DNA of 64,000 nt, taken from assembly GCA_003996215.1 (NCBI GenBank), contig QJPP01004101.1, positions 55,601-119,600 on the forward strand. Reading direction: 5' to 3'. Of the stretch, positions 47,096 to 56,935 are shown piece after piece; positions within the stretch are counted from its first letter, which is position 1; each line of letters begins with the position of its first letter. Below the pieces are notes generated by a model, which was given only the letters and a program-made list of their open reading frames with translations, did not search any database and had not been told where the DNA came from. Position numbers and translations under genes: made by a program. Source of the stretch: Jaltomata sinuosa (lineage: Eukaryota > Streptophyta > Magnoliopsida > Solanales > Solanaceae).

Positions 47096-50000
47096 TGTCG
47101 CGCCCTATTTTGAACTGGCCAAAATATGCTTGCAACATCCGGCTCTTTCTGCCTTTGTTTTGGAAAGGGTTTAGAGTCGCCACCTAAATTTTAGGAAAAC
47201 TTAGGAAACCATTTTTTGTAAAACTCTGTTTTTAGTCTGCGAAAACGTTTGAGATTCTGAGTAAGAGTTTTGGTTACTCGAAGGGAAGGTGTTAGGCACC
47301 CTTCAGAGCCTATCCGAAGATAGTCCTTAAACTCAGTTTAGAAACAATATTTGGGAAAGTTATTTGCTCATTATTTTCTAAAAAAGGGGTGATAAAAAAC
47401 GTGTTTTATTAATTTAAAGAAAAACTCAAAGTATATGACATATGCCACTACAATAGGCAAAAATATAAAATATGCTTATGGTAAAAAGATGGAACATATG
47501 TACGTACATGTCAAAATATATGAAAGTTTAATAGCAATGCATTTATCGTAATTATAATTAAAGTATGTAGAACTTTATGATTTATAAGAATATATACTTA
47601 AAAGCTATGTAAACAAAATGAAAACATTTATTTATACAAATACTTTTTGTAAAGTAAAAAATATGTAGTTCTTAAAGTTTGAGAAAGTTTATGACATGTT
47701 TATTAAAAAGAAAGTAAAGATGACGTATGTATATTTTAAATATATATAGGAAATCATGTGAAAGTTTATTATTTAAAAGATTTGGATAAGTAAAAGTATA
47801 TAAGAAATAGGTATACCGGTAATAGAGAAAAAGATATAAGAGAAAAATCATATTTGTTTTGGTAAATGTATTTCATGTAAAAGAATAATTTGAAGACTTG
47901 AGTAGAGAACGAAAATTATTTGTTTTCATGTAAAGGAGACTTTTATTCATAAGGTAAAAATGAACATGCATTGAATATGAGAGAAAGTATTATGTACATA
48001 AATGCAATTGTGATAAAATAATATATGTATAATTTAAGTAGGAAGAAGAGTAAGTAAAATATAAATATACCTTGTAGTAGATAACATATGACATATATAC
48101 CTTGCATTTTTTAGGCTTCAAAAATCTGAAAATCTCAAAATATATATATAGAGTATAGCAAAATACTTGTAAAATATTGGGGTTAGAATAAGAGAATACA
48201 TAAGTTATTGATAAATATAAAGGAGGCTTGCCTAAATTAGATAAAACATTCTATAGTTTAAAGCCTAAGAATGACTAAATATTTGTTTGAAAATAAATTG
48301 AATCGCTAATTAATATTTTGATTTTTTTTTTGAAAATCTACCGCGAGTTATTTGAAACAAGTTTTTCTTGAAACAAAGCCTAAATTAATTAATCCCTAAA
48401 AATCTGCACTATTTACCATTTATTATTACTATTTTTGAAAGTGTTTAACCACTAATTTTAAAGTATTTAAAAGGGGAAACCCGAAACATTTGCCTAACTA
48501 AAAGAGTGAAGGAAATTCTCTTTCAAAATTTCAAATTAAATAAAGTGATCCACGAAACTATAAACCGAAGGATAAACGTTAATCAAAATCACAAAGAAAA
48601 ACACATATCCAAATATACAAGGTTAGTTAAACATTTTAAGTAAGCATAAAGGAAAGCAATAAAAAAAAAAGGTAAAGGGCTAGATGCGCCAAGTTCCTTT
48701 GGAGGAACTAAATTTCTAAAGAAACGACTCTGAGCGCCTGCGATAGCTCCTAATAGCTGCTCGACCCAAATATATTGGGCCGAAAGTGAGTTTCAAGTGA
48801 GAACTCCAGCTCTCCGGTTGTTTCATGTAACACAAAAAAAATGATAAGGATTAGTAACTTGAATAACAAAATTCACGAAAAATGTAGAGATATGCCCAAG
48901 CTAATAATAAAGTGATAAGGAAAACACACATGTTATTCGGTGAATACACAAGCATATATGAAAGAACGACATGTAACCATATTTGGTTTCATGTTTTATA
49001 AACAAGCGATCTTAGGTAAACAAACAACTTCGATACTAGTTGATCATTAGAAAACAAAGTACACCACAAGTAGCAATGTAAAATCTTATTATTTTTTATT
49101 CACTTTAACTAAATAAGTAGCTATGAACAAATCACCTCAAAAAGTAAGGCAAACACTAGTGACGGGAGGATCGAAAGGGAACCAAACTACTACATTAGCT
49201 CATGATAAATTCCTTAAGCTAGTATTCCCGAAATTGATCCCGAGTTAAAACCAAAATAATGAAAATACGGGCAGCCCTCTTTTTCTAACAATGCACACTA
49301 ATTTAACCATTTTTACTAGGATTAAGGTGTTTTAAAGAAAAGTTAGATCGTAAGCAAGACCACAATATTTAACAAACGCCGGAAATATATAATCATAATA
49401 TGTACATTCCTATCATAAACAATATTTCCGGGACTAGCGAAACGACTAAACTTGTTGAAAACTTTTCTATCTTAAGAAATTGAACTACAAGAAATGCAAG
49501 CATAACATACATATACTTTTTCGGGTTTACATGAAATCAGCCAACCAACCAAAATGATAACAAACAAATTAACGAATTAATCCTCCAACTTCACTATTAA
49601 GTCAATCTTCCTAAAATAAAATAAAGTCCCATATATGTCCTATATTTTCATGCCCGGGCAGCCAATCATGCTTAAGGTTGTAAACTCCAGCATCATTAGC
49701 TTTAAAGAAAAGCAGGGTAATTTCTCTAAAGGTAAATCACAATTACATTAGCAAACACTTTAATCATGAACCCAAATAGACATACTTGAAGGGTTGAAAG
49801 AATTTCTAACAAAAATATAGATCTCAAACAAAACAAAAAAAAAACAAGTCATATAGTGAACTCAATTTACATTCCCTATTTACTCTAGTCCGAGTCAATT
49901 TGAAGGTGGTTTATGCACACCAAACACTTGGCTAGTTAAGAAATAACAACTTGTACAAACTTCAAGCTCTTCAAGGGCCAAAATAAATGGTTACAGCCAT

Positions 50001-51951
50001 ACTCGTATTCTCAGAAGAATACTCTTATCACCCTTAAAAAGAAAGACATATTCATACTTTTATGCTCAAATCTTTTCGAGCCCTTTTATACGGAATTAGA
50101 GGCTGCAAGCACCTTGTATGAACACTACCACCTAGATAGATAACTAAACAATTACTACTATGTCCAAATTCATATCATAATGACCTTAACACTAGCTAAA
50201 CATATCTGAAAAATTTGAAGTCTCTTGAAGTTCACCTCAAACTATTTCAAGGTTATAAATACTCTTCCAATACACCATCAAACTATAAATGCAACCGAAC
50301 ATCCCGACAACTACTTCATTTCAAATCTTATTCGATAATTCATACCAAACAGCCAACACCATTTAAACATTTGAGCCAAATCTCAAGTTGTAAGCACTTA
50401 ACAAACACATAATCTCAACCAAAAAATCAGGAACTATTTTAATTCACATTTTCATGCCTAAAAACAGCCAGCCATCATTTCGACTAAGCGCATGACAAAC
50501 AATTGACAAAAAATTAAAACCAACGTAATTAAGACGGGATAGGATTTACCTTGTGTTGGGCAGCGATTGAGGCCGTCAAGTGTTGAGTTTCAAACTAGCT
50601 CTTCCGACTCCGACTCCGGTTATCCGAATAGCAAACGAGACAACAAGAGCAAAACCGACAATGAGTATGAGCCAATAATCAGAGAACAATTTAGCGAACT
50701 GTTTGTGATAATTTTTCGGATCTCTTTTCTTTCAATCCTTTTCTGTTTTTTTCTTTTGTGATTCTTCTCCCCTTTTTTTTTTCTTTTTTTGAAACCCAAA
50801 GGTTCCTTTTATAGCCAAAGTTTGAAGGCTCAAACGGCTCTTTCCAAGAATTCAAAATTTGAATTCTTGGAAAGCCAAGTTGCAATGGAAATGATGAAAT
50901 CAGAGAAAGGGAAGATGCTTACCATTTTTCAGGCTGATTTGAAAGAGAAGGTGACGGGTCGGAGGTGTAGAGCTCAGACCGTCGGGCAACGGTTGCATCC
51001 GTTGGGCAGCCGGCGGTGGGGGAGCTTTTTCAGCTCTGTTTCTGAAATGACAAAAAGGGGTGAGAGGATGGCTATAAAGGTGGAGGAGTAGAGGAGAGAA
51101 GGGTGAAGACCACCGGATTTTGCCATTATCCGGTGGTCTAGTGGCGGGCGACCTTTACGAGGTTGTAAAACATCTCCGAAAAGGGGAAGGGACAACGTGA
51201 GGTGACGGGAGAGGGTGTTGTCGCCGTTTGCCCGCCAGTACGACGCGAAATCCGGCGGGTCTTTGGTGGGTGAGGCGGCGAGCAAGGGTTTGGGGGGTGG
51301 GGTTGTTGGTTGACTGAGGTGAGGTGAGAGGGGTCTGTTTGTTTATGTTGAGAGTGGAGGAGAGCAAAGAATTAGGGTGTGTTTAGTGGGGAATTTGGGT
51401 CGGGTCAGGGGTTGGGTAATGGGTTAGGGAGTTGGGTAGTGGGTTAGGCGAAATTGGGCTGAAACAATTGGCCCAAAATTGGTAAATGAATTAGTTTGTA
51501 GGAAAATGTAATTTTCCCTAGTCGTTTTTCCACTTAACTAATTTAACGATGCTTCTTTCATCCCAATTAATTTTCAATACGTATATAGTTGACTTAAAAA
51601 TAATTTTGATACACGTAATCGCGATCCTCAATCGATAGAACTGTATTTAGGAAATGTTATAGCGATACGACAAATTTCATTTAGAGTTTGAAATAAAAGT
51701 TACTATACCAATATCTTGTTAAAAAGAATGAATTATAAAATATTTTTGGGGTGATTTTATAAGATACAATATTTTAGTAATTATTATTATAAAAAGTAAA
51801 GGAAATCATTTTAAAAAATGATTATTTGTGCCAAAATTTATAAAAAAATTAATATAAAAATAAGAAAATCATTTTGGAAAAGTCCTCGGGATTAAGAAGC
51901 ATATAAAAAATTAATTATGGGAAAAAGGAGGGCCAAAATTGGGTGTCAACA
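47096..51951 (-). repeat. 3' LTR of the Tat/Ogre-type element (4856 bases)
   Basis: On the minus strand it starts TGTTGACACCCAATTTTGGC and ends ...AATAGGGCGCGACA. A TATA box lies about 1.14 kb in. It is AT-rich in the distal part (47400-50500) with no coding frame of note. The GC-rich stretch at 50930-51470 (ctcccccaccgcc-like on the minus strand) lies in U3 before the TATA box. The frames at 50567-51367 are LTR sequence. Confidence 0.9.
50806..50813 (-). promoter_or_regulatory. TATA box of the Tat/Ogre-type LTR
   Basis: TATAAAAG on the minus strand (tttggcTATAAAAGgaacc), about 1140 bases from the LTR start; transcription of the element would begin roughly 30 bases further on. The equivalent copy that would drive this element is in the 5' LTR, beyond the window. 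Confidence 0.6.
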
Positions 51952-51966
51952 ACTTGCCCCTCTTCG
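51952..51966 (-). other. Polypurine tract of the Tat/Ogre-type element
   Basis: CGAAGAGGGGCAAGT on the minus strand, immediately before the 3' LTR. The element at 922-935 has nearly the same tract. Confidence 0.85.
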
Positions 51967-52079
51967 AACAAAGATGATGAAAGAGTCTTTGGGCGAAGAT
52001 GTTGACGTAAAGCCAATTTTGTCTTGACTGGAAAAAATCAAATTTTTGGAAAGGTCGTACCTAGAAAGAGAAAGGTTAT

Positions 52080-52400
52080 TGTCATTATGAATTCGACCGA
52101 ACTCTGGTCTCCGAGTTGCCTACATATCTCGGGTTTCACGAGAATCAGGCCAATGTAGTTCAAAAATTTTGAGAGGTCCTCAAAATTTGCCCCAGTGTTG
52201 GTTTTATGTCGACACTGGTATTTTTTGCGGTAAAAGGGGAAGATGATTTGGCATGGATGGAGTGGGTACGGCCATGCTCGAAGTCGAGCTGCCTATGTAT
52301 CCCTAAGGAAATGGGAATTAGGCCGGTCGTATTTCTGAATAGAGGATTATGGTAAATTTTGAGGCAGTCCTCAAAATTTGCCCCAGCGTACGATTTATGG
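52080..52400 (-). repeat. Two 3'-region modules near the polypurine tract
   Basis: Two units contain 'gcctacatatctcgg/gcctatgtatccc', '...aatcagg/aattagg' and 'cctcaaaatttgccccag' (52172 and 52364). They are diverged relatives of the array at 54938-55395, and of the single unit at about 690-760 in the left-hand element. Confidence 0.6.
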
Positions 52401-52509
52401 TTGACACTGGTCTCTTAGTTGAGCTTGGAAAGAGTTTTATGGAATTGCCGGTAGATCATTTGCTAGATGACAATAATCTTTTCAAAATGGGTGCACTTTC
52501 ACAGCCTCC

Positions 52510-52595
52510 CGATTATAAATGTGGTGCACAACACACCCATAAACGAGACTCTACTAGGCGCATCTCGCATCCCTATAAGATCACGTCGAATTGCC
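52510..52595 (-). repeat. Segment resembling a chromovirus leader inside the Tat element
   Basis: The plus-strand text 'agcctcccgattataaat' then 'gtggtgcacaacacac' then 'gagactctactag' aligns with 11160-11240 ('agcctcttgattattagt', 'gtggtgcacaacacac', 'aagactctactag'). About three quarters of some 75 bases match by eye. There it is the leader next to a tRNA-iMet PBS; here it lies in a 3' untranslated region. Confidence 0.6.
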
Positions 52596-52984
52596 GGATG
52601 AAGGTAGTCCCTTTAATATCCTCTAGTGGGAACTCTAGGAGATAAAGAAAAAGGGTGTCGATGCTTGCGAGAGCAAGTGTACTCTGATTTTGAAATATGG
52701 ACAACTGATTGTAGGAATTGGAGTCGGAGTGTTAGTCTTGAAACTCTGGCTTGTGAGTTTGGTATTCCTCATCAAGCATTGCCTCAATCGCTGCTTAGAG
52801 GTAGTTCCACGTTGTAGTGTGCCATCCTGCAAAACAGGTAAAAGGGGTTACAAAGTACCTGTTGAGGCTCAAAACTGTAAATTAAAATTGTAATGTAAAG
52901 AGTAGTGTGTAGATATCCAAACGATTGTTGACGTCTCCGCTTTTTGGAGTGGATGTACTGTAGGTGAAATAATCTTGGGAAGTA

Positions 52985-53092
52985 AAGCCTCCGGCTGGCG
53001 GGGCAACGCTGTAAAATAAAGCCTCTCGACTGGCGGGGCAATGCTGTAAAAATAAAGCCTCTCGACTGGCGGGGTAATGCTGTAAGATGCTG
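52985..53092 (-). repeat. Tandem array 1, about 34 bases, three units
   Basis: Units 'aaagcctctcgactggcggggcaatgctgtaa'-like start near 52983, 53019 and 53055. Each has a small CCTC...GGGG stem. Confidence 0.85.
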
Positions 53093-53129
53093 GGGATGCA
53101 AAATCGTGTACTTGCTGGAAAAGAAAGAT

Positions 53130-53300
53130 TATGATGCCTGATCCGGTTTGTGTGCCGAAGCGTTAACGAAATGGAGTCTTGGGTTGTGTACCAAGATCCT
53201 GATGCATACTCCGGTTTATGTGCCGAAGCGTTAATGAAATAGAGTCTTGGGTTGTGTACCAAGAATCTCAATGCATGCTCCGGTTTGTGTGCCGGAGCTT
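53130..53300 (-). repeat. Tandem array 2, about 68 bases, two and a half units
   Basis: Units share 'ccggtttgtgtgccgaagcg', 'atggagtcttgggttgtgta' and 'ccaaga'. Confidence 0.85.
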
Positions 53301-53306
53301 TGAATG

Positions 53307-53800
53307 AATACCCGCATTAGAAGGTGGGCGCCTATAAAATGTACTGAATGTAAATACCCGCATTAGAAGGTGGGCGCCTGTAAAATGTACTTGAATGTAA
53401 ATACCCGCATTAGAAGGTGGGCGCCTGTAAAATGTACTTGAATGTAAATACCCGCATTAGAAAGTGGGCGCCTGTAAAATGTACTTGAATGTAAATACCC
53501 GCATTAGAAGGTGGGCGCCTGTAAAATGTACTTGAATGTAAATACCCGCATTAGAAGGTGGGCGCCTGTAAAATGTACTTGAATGTAAATACCCGCATTA
53601 GAAGGTGGGCGCCTGTAAAATGTACTTGAATGTAAATACCCGCATTAGAAGGTGGGCGCCTGTAAAATGTACTTGAATGTAAATACCCGCATTAGAAGGT
53701 GGGCGCCTGTAAAATGTTGAATGTAAATACCCGCATTAGAAGGTGGGCGCCTGTAAAATGTACTTGAATGTAAATACCCGCATTAGAAGGTGGGCGTGAT
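53307..53800 (-). repeat. Tandem array 3, 47 bases, eleven units
   Basis: The unit contains ACCCGCATTAGAAGGTGGGC and CTGTAAAATGTACTTGAA. Unit marks (CCC) are near 53311, 53357, 53404, 53451, 53498, 53545, 53592, 53639, 53686, 53730 and 53777, so the period is 47 with one 46 and one 44. The units are almost identical, pointing to recent amplification. Confidence 0.98.
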
Positions 53801-53879
53801 TTTTAATGCAAAATGAGGATGTTGATGGCATGCATGCTTATGATTGATGGAGTTATGATGATGCTTGCTATGATGCAGC

Positions 53880-54225
53880 CTCCGATTGGCGGAGTATGTT
53901 TTGCTTGCTAATATGCATTTCTCTAATTTGGCAGAGCGTCGCTTGCTTGTTTATGTACAGGCACCAATCGTCAGAGCGTCGTTTTGTTTGCTTATGTACA
54001 AACTCCAATCGGCGGAGCGTCGTTTTGTTTGCTTATATACAAGCTCCGATCGGCAGAGCATCGTTTTGTTTGCTTATATACAAGCTCCAATCGGCAGAGC
54101 ATCGTTTTGTTTGCCTATGTACAAACTCCAATCGGCGGAGTTTGATGAAGTCAGTCCGCATTCTTCGATCGGCGGAGTTATTTGACGCAATTAGATGGCA
54201 ATCTCCGATTGGCGGAGTTATTTGG
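53880..54225 (-). repeat. Tandem array 4, about 41 bases, six to eight units
   Basis: Units contain CTCCAATCGGCGGAG (a short stem) and GCGTCGTTTTGTTTGCTTAT; marks near 53934, 53974, 54015, 54056 and 54097. The last units (54160-54220) keep only the stem. Frames through it (53886-54255) are products of the repeat. Confidence 0.9.
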
Positions 54226-54937
54226 AAAGAGATAAACTATCCTATTTTCCTATGAGAGCTCTCTGTCTTCGATACTTGATCCGGATCTCGTACGCACCTG
54301 CAAAAACATAGATGAAAACTCTTTAAGAATTGTAAGAATCGGGATACAGTATTTTAAATATAGAATTGGGGAAGAATATTGGGCTTATGATGTCGGGATA
54401 GCCGAAAGATTTCTCCGATCATGTCCATGAGCTTGACTTGACATCATCCTGTCTTGACTCCTGTTTCCCTGCGCTCAAAGGAAAATTCTTAGTTTTGGGA
54501 GGGGTGTTGATTTGTGTCAGCTTGCGGACCCTGGCCTTGCCACTAGATTTCTATAAAATCTCATCAGCCGCTCGCGATTTCCTGTCCCAGAGACTCGGTA
54601 TGGTGGATCCCTTCAAAACCTCCTTGGTTGCTCGCGACTTCCTATTTCGAAGGCTCGGTAGGTGGAAAGGCAGTGAAATATTTTGAAAATATGTATATAT
54701 ATTTTTAGAAAATAAGTATATTTTGTGTATACTAGGCGCATATATATAGTGATTATTCATCGTTCCTTAGATTATGACATGTTCCGAAATCCAATCGAGT
54801 TTTCCCCTTTGTCGAGGACGTCCAAATGTACTCTTCTCGTGGCTCCGGCTTTTGGTGACGCTTCTCTATCCTTTTGTAGATGTTGTGATCACTCTGAAGG
54901 TATAAATAAGAGGGGGGGAGGTTTATCCTAAGGGTAT
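54226..54937 (-). other. Spacer between arrays 4 and 5 in the Tat element
   Basis: No domain seen. Two diverged 60-base units ('tcgcgatttcctgtcccagagactcggta', 'tcgcgacttcctatttcgaaggctcggta') occur at 54570-54660. Confidence 0.6.
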
Positions 54938-55395
54938 GACCGAACCTTTAGGGTTGCCTACGTATCCCCGAATGGGAATCAGGTCTGTACGTAGTTCGGG
55001 GATATCAAAGAAAGATGAAAATATGTAATGCATTGACCGAGCCTGACTCAGGCTGCCTACGTATCCAAACGGAATCAGGTCAGAACGTAGTTCAAATACA
55101 TTGGGAAGAATAAAGACATGTAGTGCAATGACCGAGCCTGACTCAGGCTGCCTACGTATCCAAAACGGAATCAGGTCAGAACGTAGTTCAAATACATTAG
55201 GGATAATGAAGACATGAAGGGATCGAATCCGACGAGGATTGCCTACGTATCCCACCGAGGGAAGTCAGGTCAATCGTAGTTCTAAATACATGAAAGATGA
55301 TGTTTTTGGTTTTTTCTAAGGGAAACCGGACCCGATGTGGGTTGCCTACGTATCCCGCCGTGGGAAGTCAGGCTAATACGTAGTTCTGTTACATT
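54938..55395 (-). repeat. Tandem array 5, about 91-102 bases, five units
   Basis: Each unit has GCCTACGTATCC (near 54954, 55055, 55150, 55241, 55343), 'ggaatcaggtcagaacgtagttc'-like text and 'acattgggaagaataaagac'-like text. CTACGTA and TACGTAG in each unit form a possible stem. Confidence 0.95.
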
Positions 55396-55444
55396 AGAGA
55401 AAAATGCAAAAAGTACAAGGAAACAACAACTAGTCCCTCTGTCT

Positions 55445-56485
55445 TCAAATGTAGTACTTCTTGATAGCGTCTGAACTGATCGGCTTTGTGCTCACGACGC
55501 CATCCATTTCTGCGAGGATTACTGCTCCGCCTGAGAGCACTCGGTGAACCATGTAAGGACCTTGCCAATTTGGCGCAAATTTCCCCTTAGCTTCAATTTG
55601 GTGAGGGAATATTTTCTTCAATACTAATTGCCCTGGTGTGAATCGTCGAGGCTTGACTTTCTTGTTGAACGCTCTGATCATTCTGTTTTGATAGAGTTGG
55701 CCGTGACATACTGCATCCAGTCTCTTCTCATCAATGAGCATCAACTGTTCAATCCTGCTACGAACCCATTCCGCGTCTTCCAGACCAACCTCTTGGATGA
55801 TTCTTAGAGAAGGTATTTCCACTTCAGCAGGTATTACTGCTTCCGAACCGTAGACCAACATGTAGGGGGTTGCACCAGTGGATGTTCTGATTGTGGTGCG
55901 ATAGCCGAGCAAAGCATATGGCAGCTTCTCATGCCATTCTCTGTTACTATCTATTATTTTTCTCAGGATCCTCTTGATATTCTTGTTCGCGGCTTCAACT
56001 GCTCCATTCATTTGTGGTCGATATGTTGTGGAGTTTCGGTGGGAGATCTTAAACCTTTCACAAGTCTCTCTCATGAGATCACTATTAAGATTGGTTCCGT
56101 TGTCTGTTATGATTGATTCCGGAATTCCAAAACGACAAACTATGTTATTTCGGACGAAATCTGCTACCACCTTCTTAGTTACTGCCCTGTGCGTTGAAGC
56201 CTCAACCCATTTTGTGAAATAGTCGATAGCTACCAGGATAAAACGGTGTCCATTTGATGCGGGAGGCTCTATGGGTCCAATTACATCCATGCCCCAAGCA
56301 GCAAATGGCCATGGTGACCCCATCACATTGAGCTCGTTTGGCGGAACTTGTATGAAGTCGCCATGAACTTGACACTGATAACATTTTTGTATATACCGGA
56401 TACTATCCCTCTCCATAGTCATCCAAAAGTATCCATCTCTCAAAATCTGTTTTGCCAAAGTGAAACCGTTCATTTGGGGTCCCAT
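55445..56485 (-). CDS. Integrase of the Tat/Ogre-type element (N-terminal finger damaged)
   Basis: A 346-codon frame with the complete catalytic core. Asp at residue 67 ('WGMDVIGPIEPP'), Asp at 128 ('ESIITDNGTNLNSD') and Glu at 164 ('QMNGAVEAANKNIKRIL') give exact D-35-E spacing. The C-terminal region has 'RFTPGQLVLKKIFP', 'GKFAPNWQGPYMVHRVLSGG' and 'ISSDAIKKYYI', typical of Tat elements and without a chromodomain. The C-x2-C of the N-terminal finger is present ('KCYQCQ'). The His part is broken: 'EVHAGT' lies in another frame just upstream, one base has been lost, and the second His reads Gln (GPQMNG). The given ATG is therefore a remnant start; the enzyme was normally part of a longer pol polyprotein. 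Confidence 0.9.
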   Translation of the reverse strand: MGPQMNGFTLAKQILRDGYFWMTMERDSIRYIQKCYQCQVHGDFIQVPPNELNVMGSPWPFAAWGMDVIGPIEPPASNGHRFILVAIDYFTKWVEASTHRAVTKKVVADFVRNNIVCRFGIPESIITDNGTNLNSDLMRETCERFKISHRNSTTYRPQMNGAVEAANKNIKRILRKIIDSNREWHEKLPYALLGYRTTIRTSTGATPYMLVYGSEAVIPAEVEIPSLRIIQEVGLEDAEWVRSRIEQLMLIDEKRLDAVCHGQLYQNRMIRAFNKKVKPRRFTPGQLVLKKIFPHQIEAKGKFAPNWQGPYMVHRVLSGGAVILAEMDGVVSTKPISSDAIKKYYI

Positions 56486-56723
56486 GTCCCTGCGTGAACT
56501 TCCTCTAACAGTCTTGTCGCTTCTGTTGCCATTTCTTTATTTTCCCAAGTTGACAACCTCGGTTTCCTCCATGTTGGGCTTTTAATGGCTTTCAAGCTGT
56601 TCGATCTCCTGAGGTAGATTTTCAGGCATCATGCTTTCATCGTATTCTTCATAGTCCTGCTCATGACTCGTACTTTGCTCAATGGATTCGTTACATGTCA
56701 TAACCGTTGTACGATGATTTTTA
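56486..56723 (-). pseudogene. Pre-RT segment and deletion junction
   Basis: The frame after the candidate intron reads 'NHRTTVMTCNESIEQSTSHE', then an acidic stretch 'DYEEYDESMMPENLPQEIEQ', a stop TAA (56582-56584), then 'KPNMEETEVVNLGK', the segment that normally precedes RT in this lineage. Within about 30 bases the sequence changes to 'ATEATRLLEEVHAG', which normally follows RNase H and opens the integrase finger. RT and RNase H (usually about 2 kb or more) are therefore absent. Confidence 0.8.
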
Positions 56724-56935
56724 CTAATATTAGTGGTGAAAAGTATGAAAGGTGAGTAAAAATAAATAGTTATTTTAAACAATCGAAAGATAATTTTTAA
56801 GAAAAATAAAGACTTTTTATTAAAAAGCAGTCTAGCTTTTCAGAAGAGGCAAGTAGCAAAAAGGGCTTAGGAATGATTCAAGCCTCAATTGATCATGCAT
56901 AAACATTTTGAAATAAAACTACGTTTCCACACTAC
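56724..56935 (-). other. Candidate intron between gag-protease and pol
   Basis: On the minus strand a GT (…gtcctg|GTAGTGTGG) lies at the gag-protease stop codon, and a pyrimidine-rich stretch ends in ATTAG (56728-56724). Removing 56935-56724 (212 bases) joins codon position 2 to position 3, so the reading passes from E-S-C into 'KNHRTTVM' in frame. The splice sites are predicted by eye only. Ogre-type elements are known for an intron at this place. Confidence 0.5.

Noticed and set aside
50567..51367. Several short frames in the Tat LTR
   Set aside because: They overlap in opposite directions, have no domain, and lie around the LTR's U3/TATA region.
53307..53800. Regular 47-base repeats reminiscent of a CRISPR array
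   Set aside because: The units abut one another with no variable spacers, and they lie in the 3' region of a plant retrotransposon.
53886..54255. Two overlapping frames with repeating 'IQAPIGRASFCL'-like units
   Set aside because: They arise from the 41-base tandem array, whose period is not a multiple of three, so the frame carries no conserved product.
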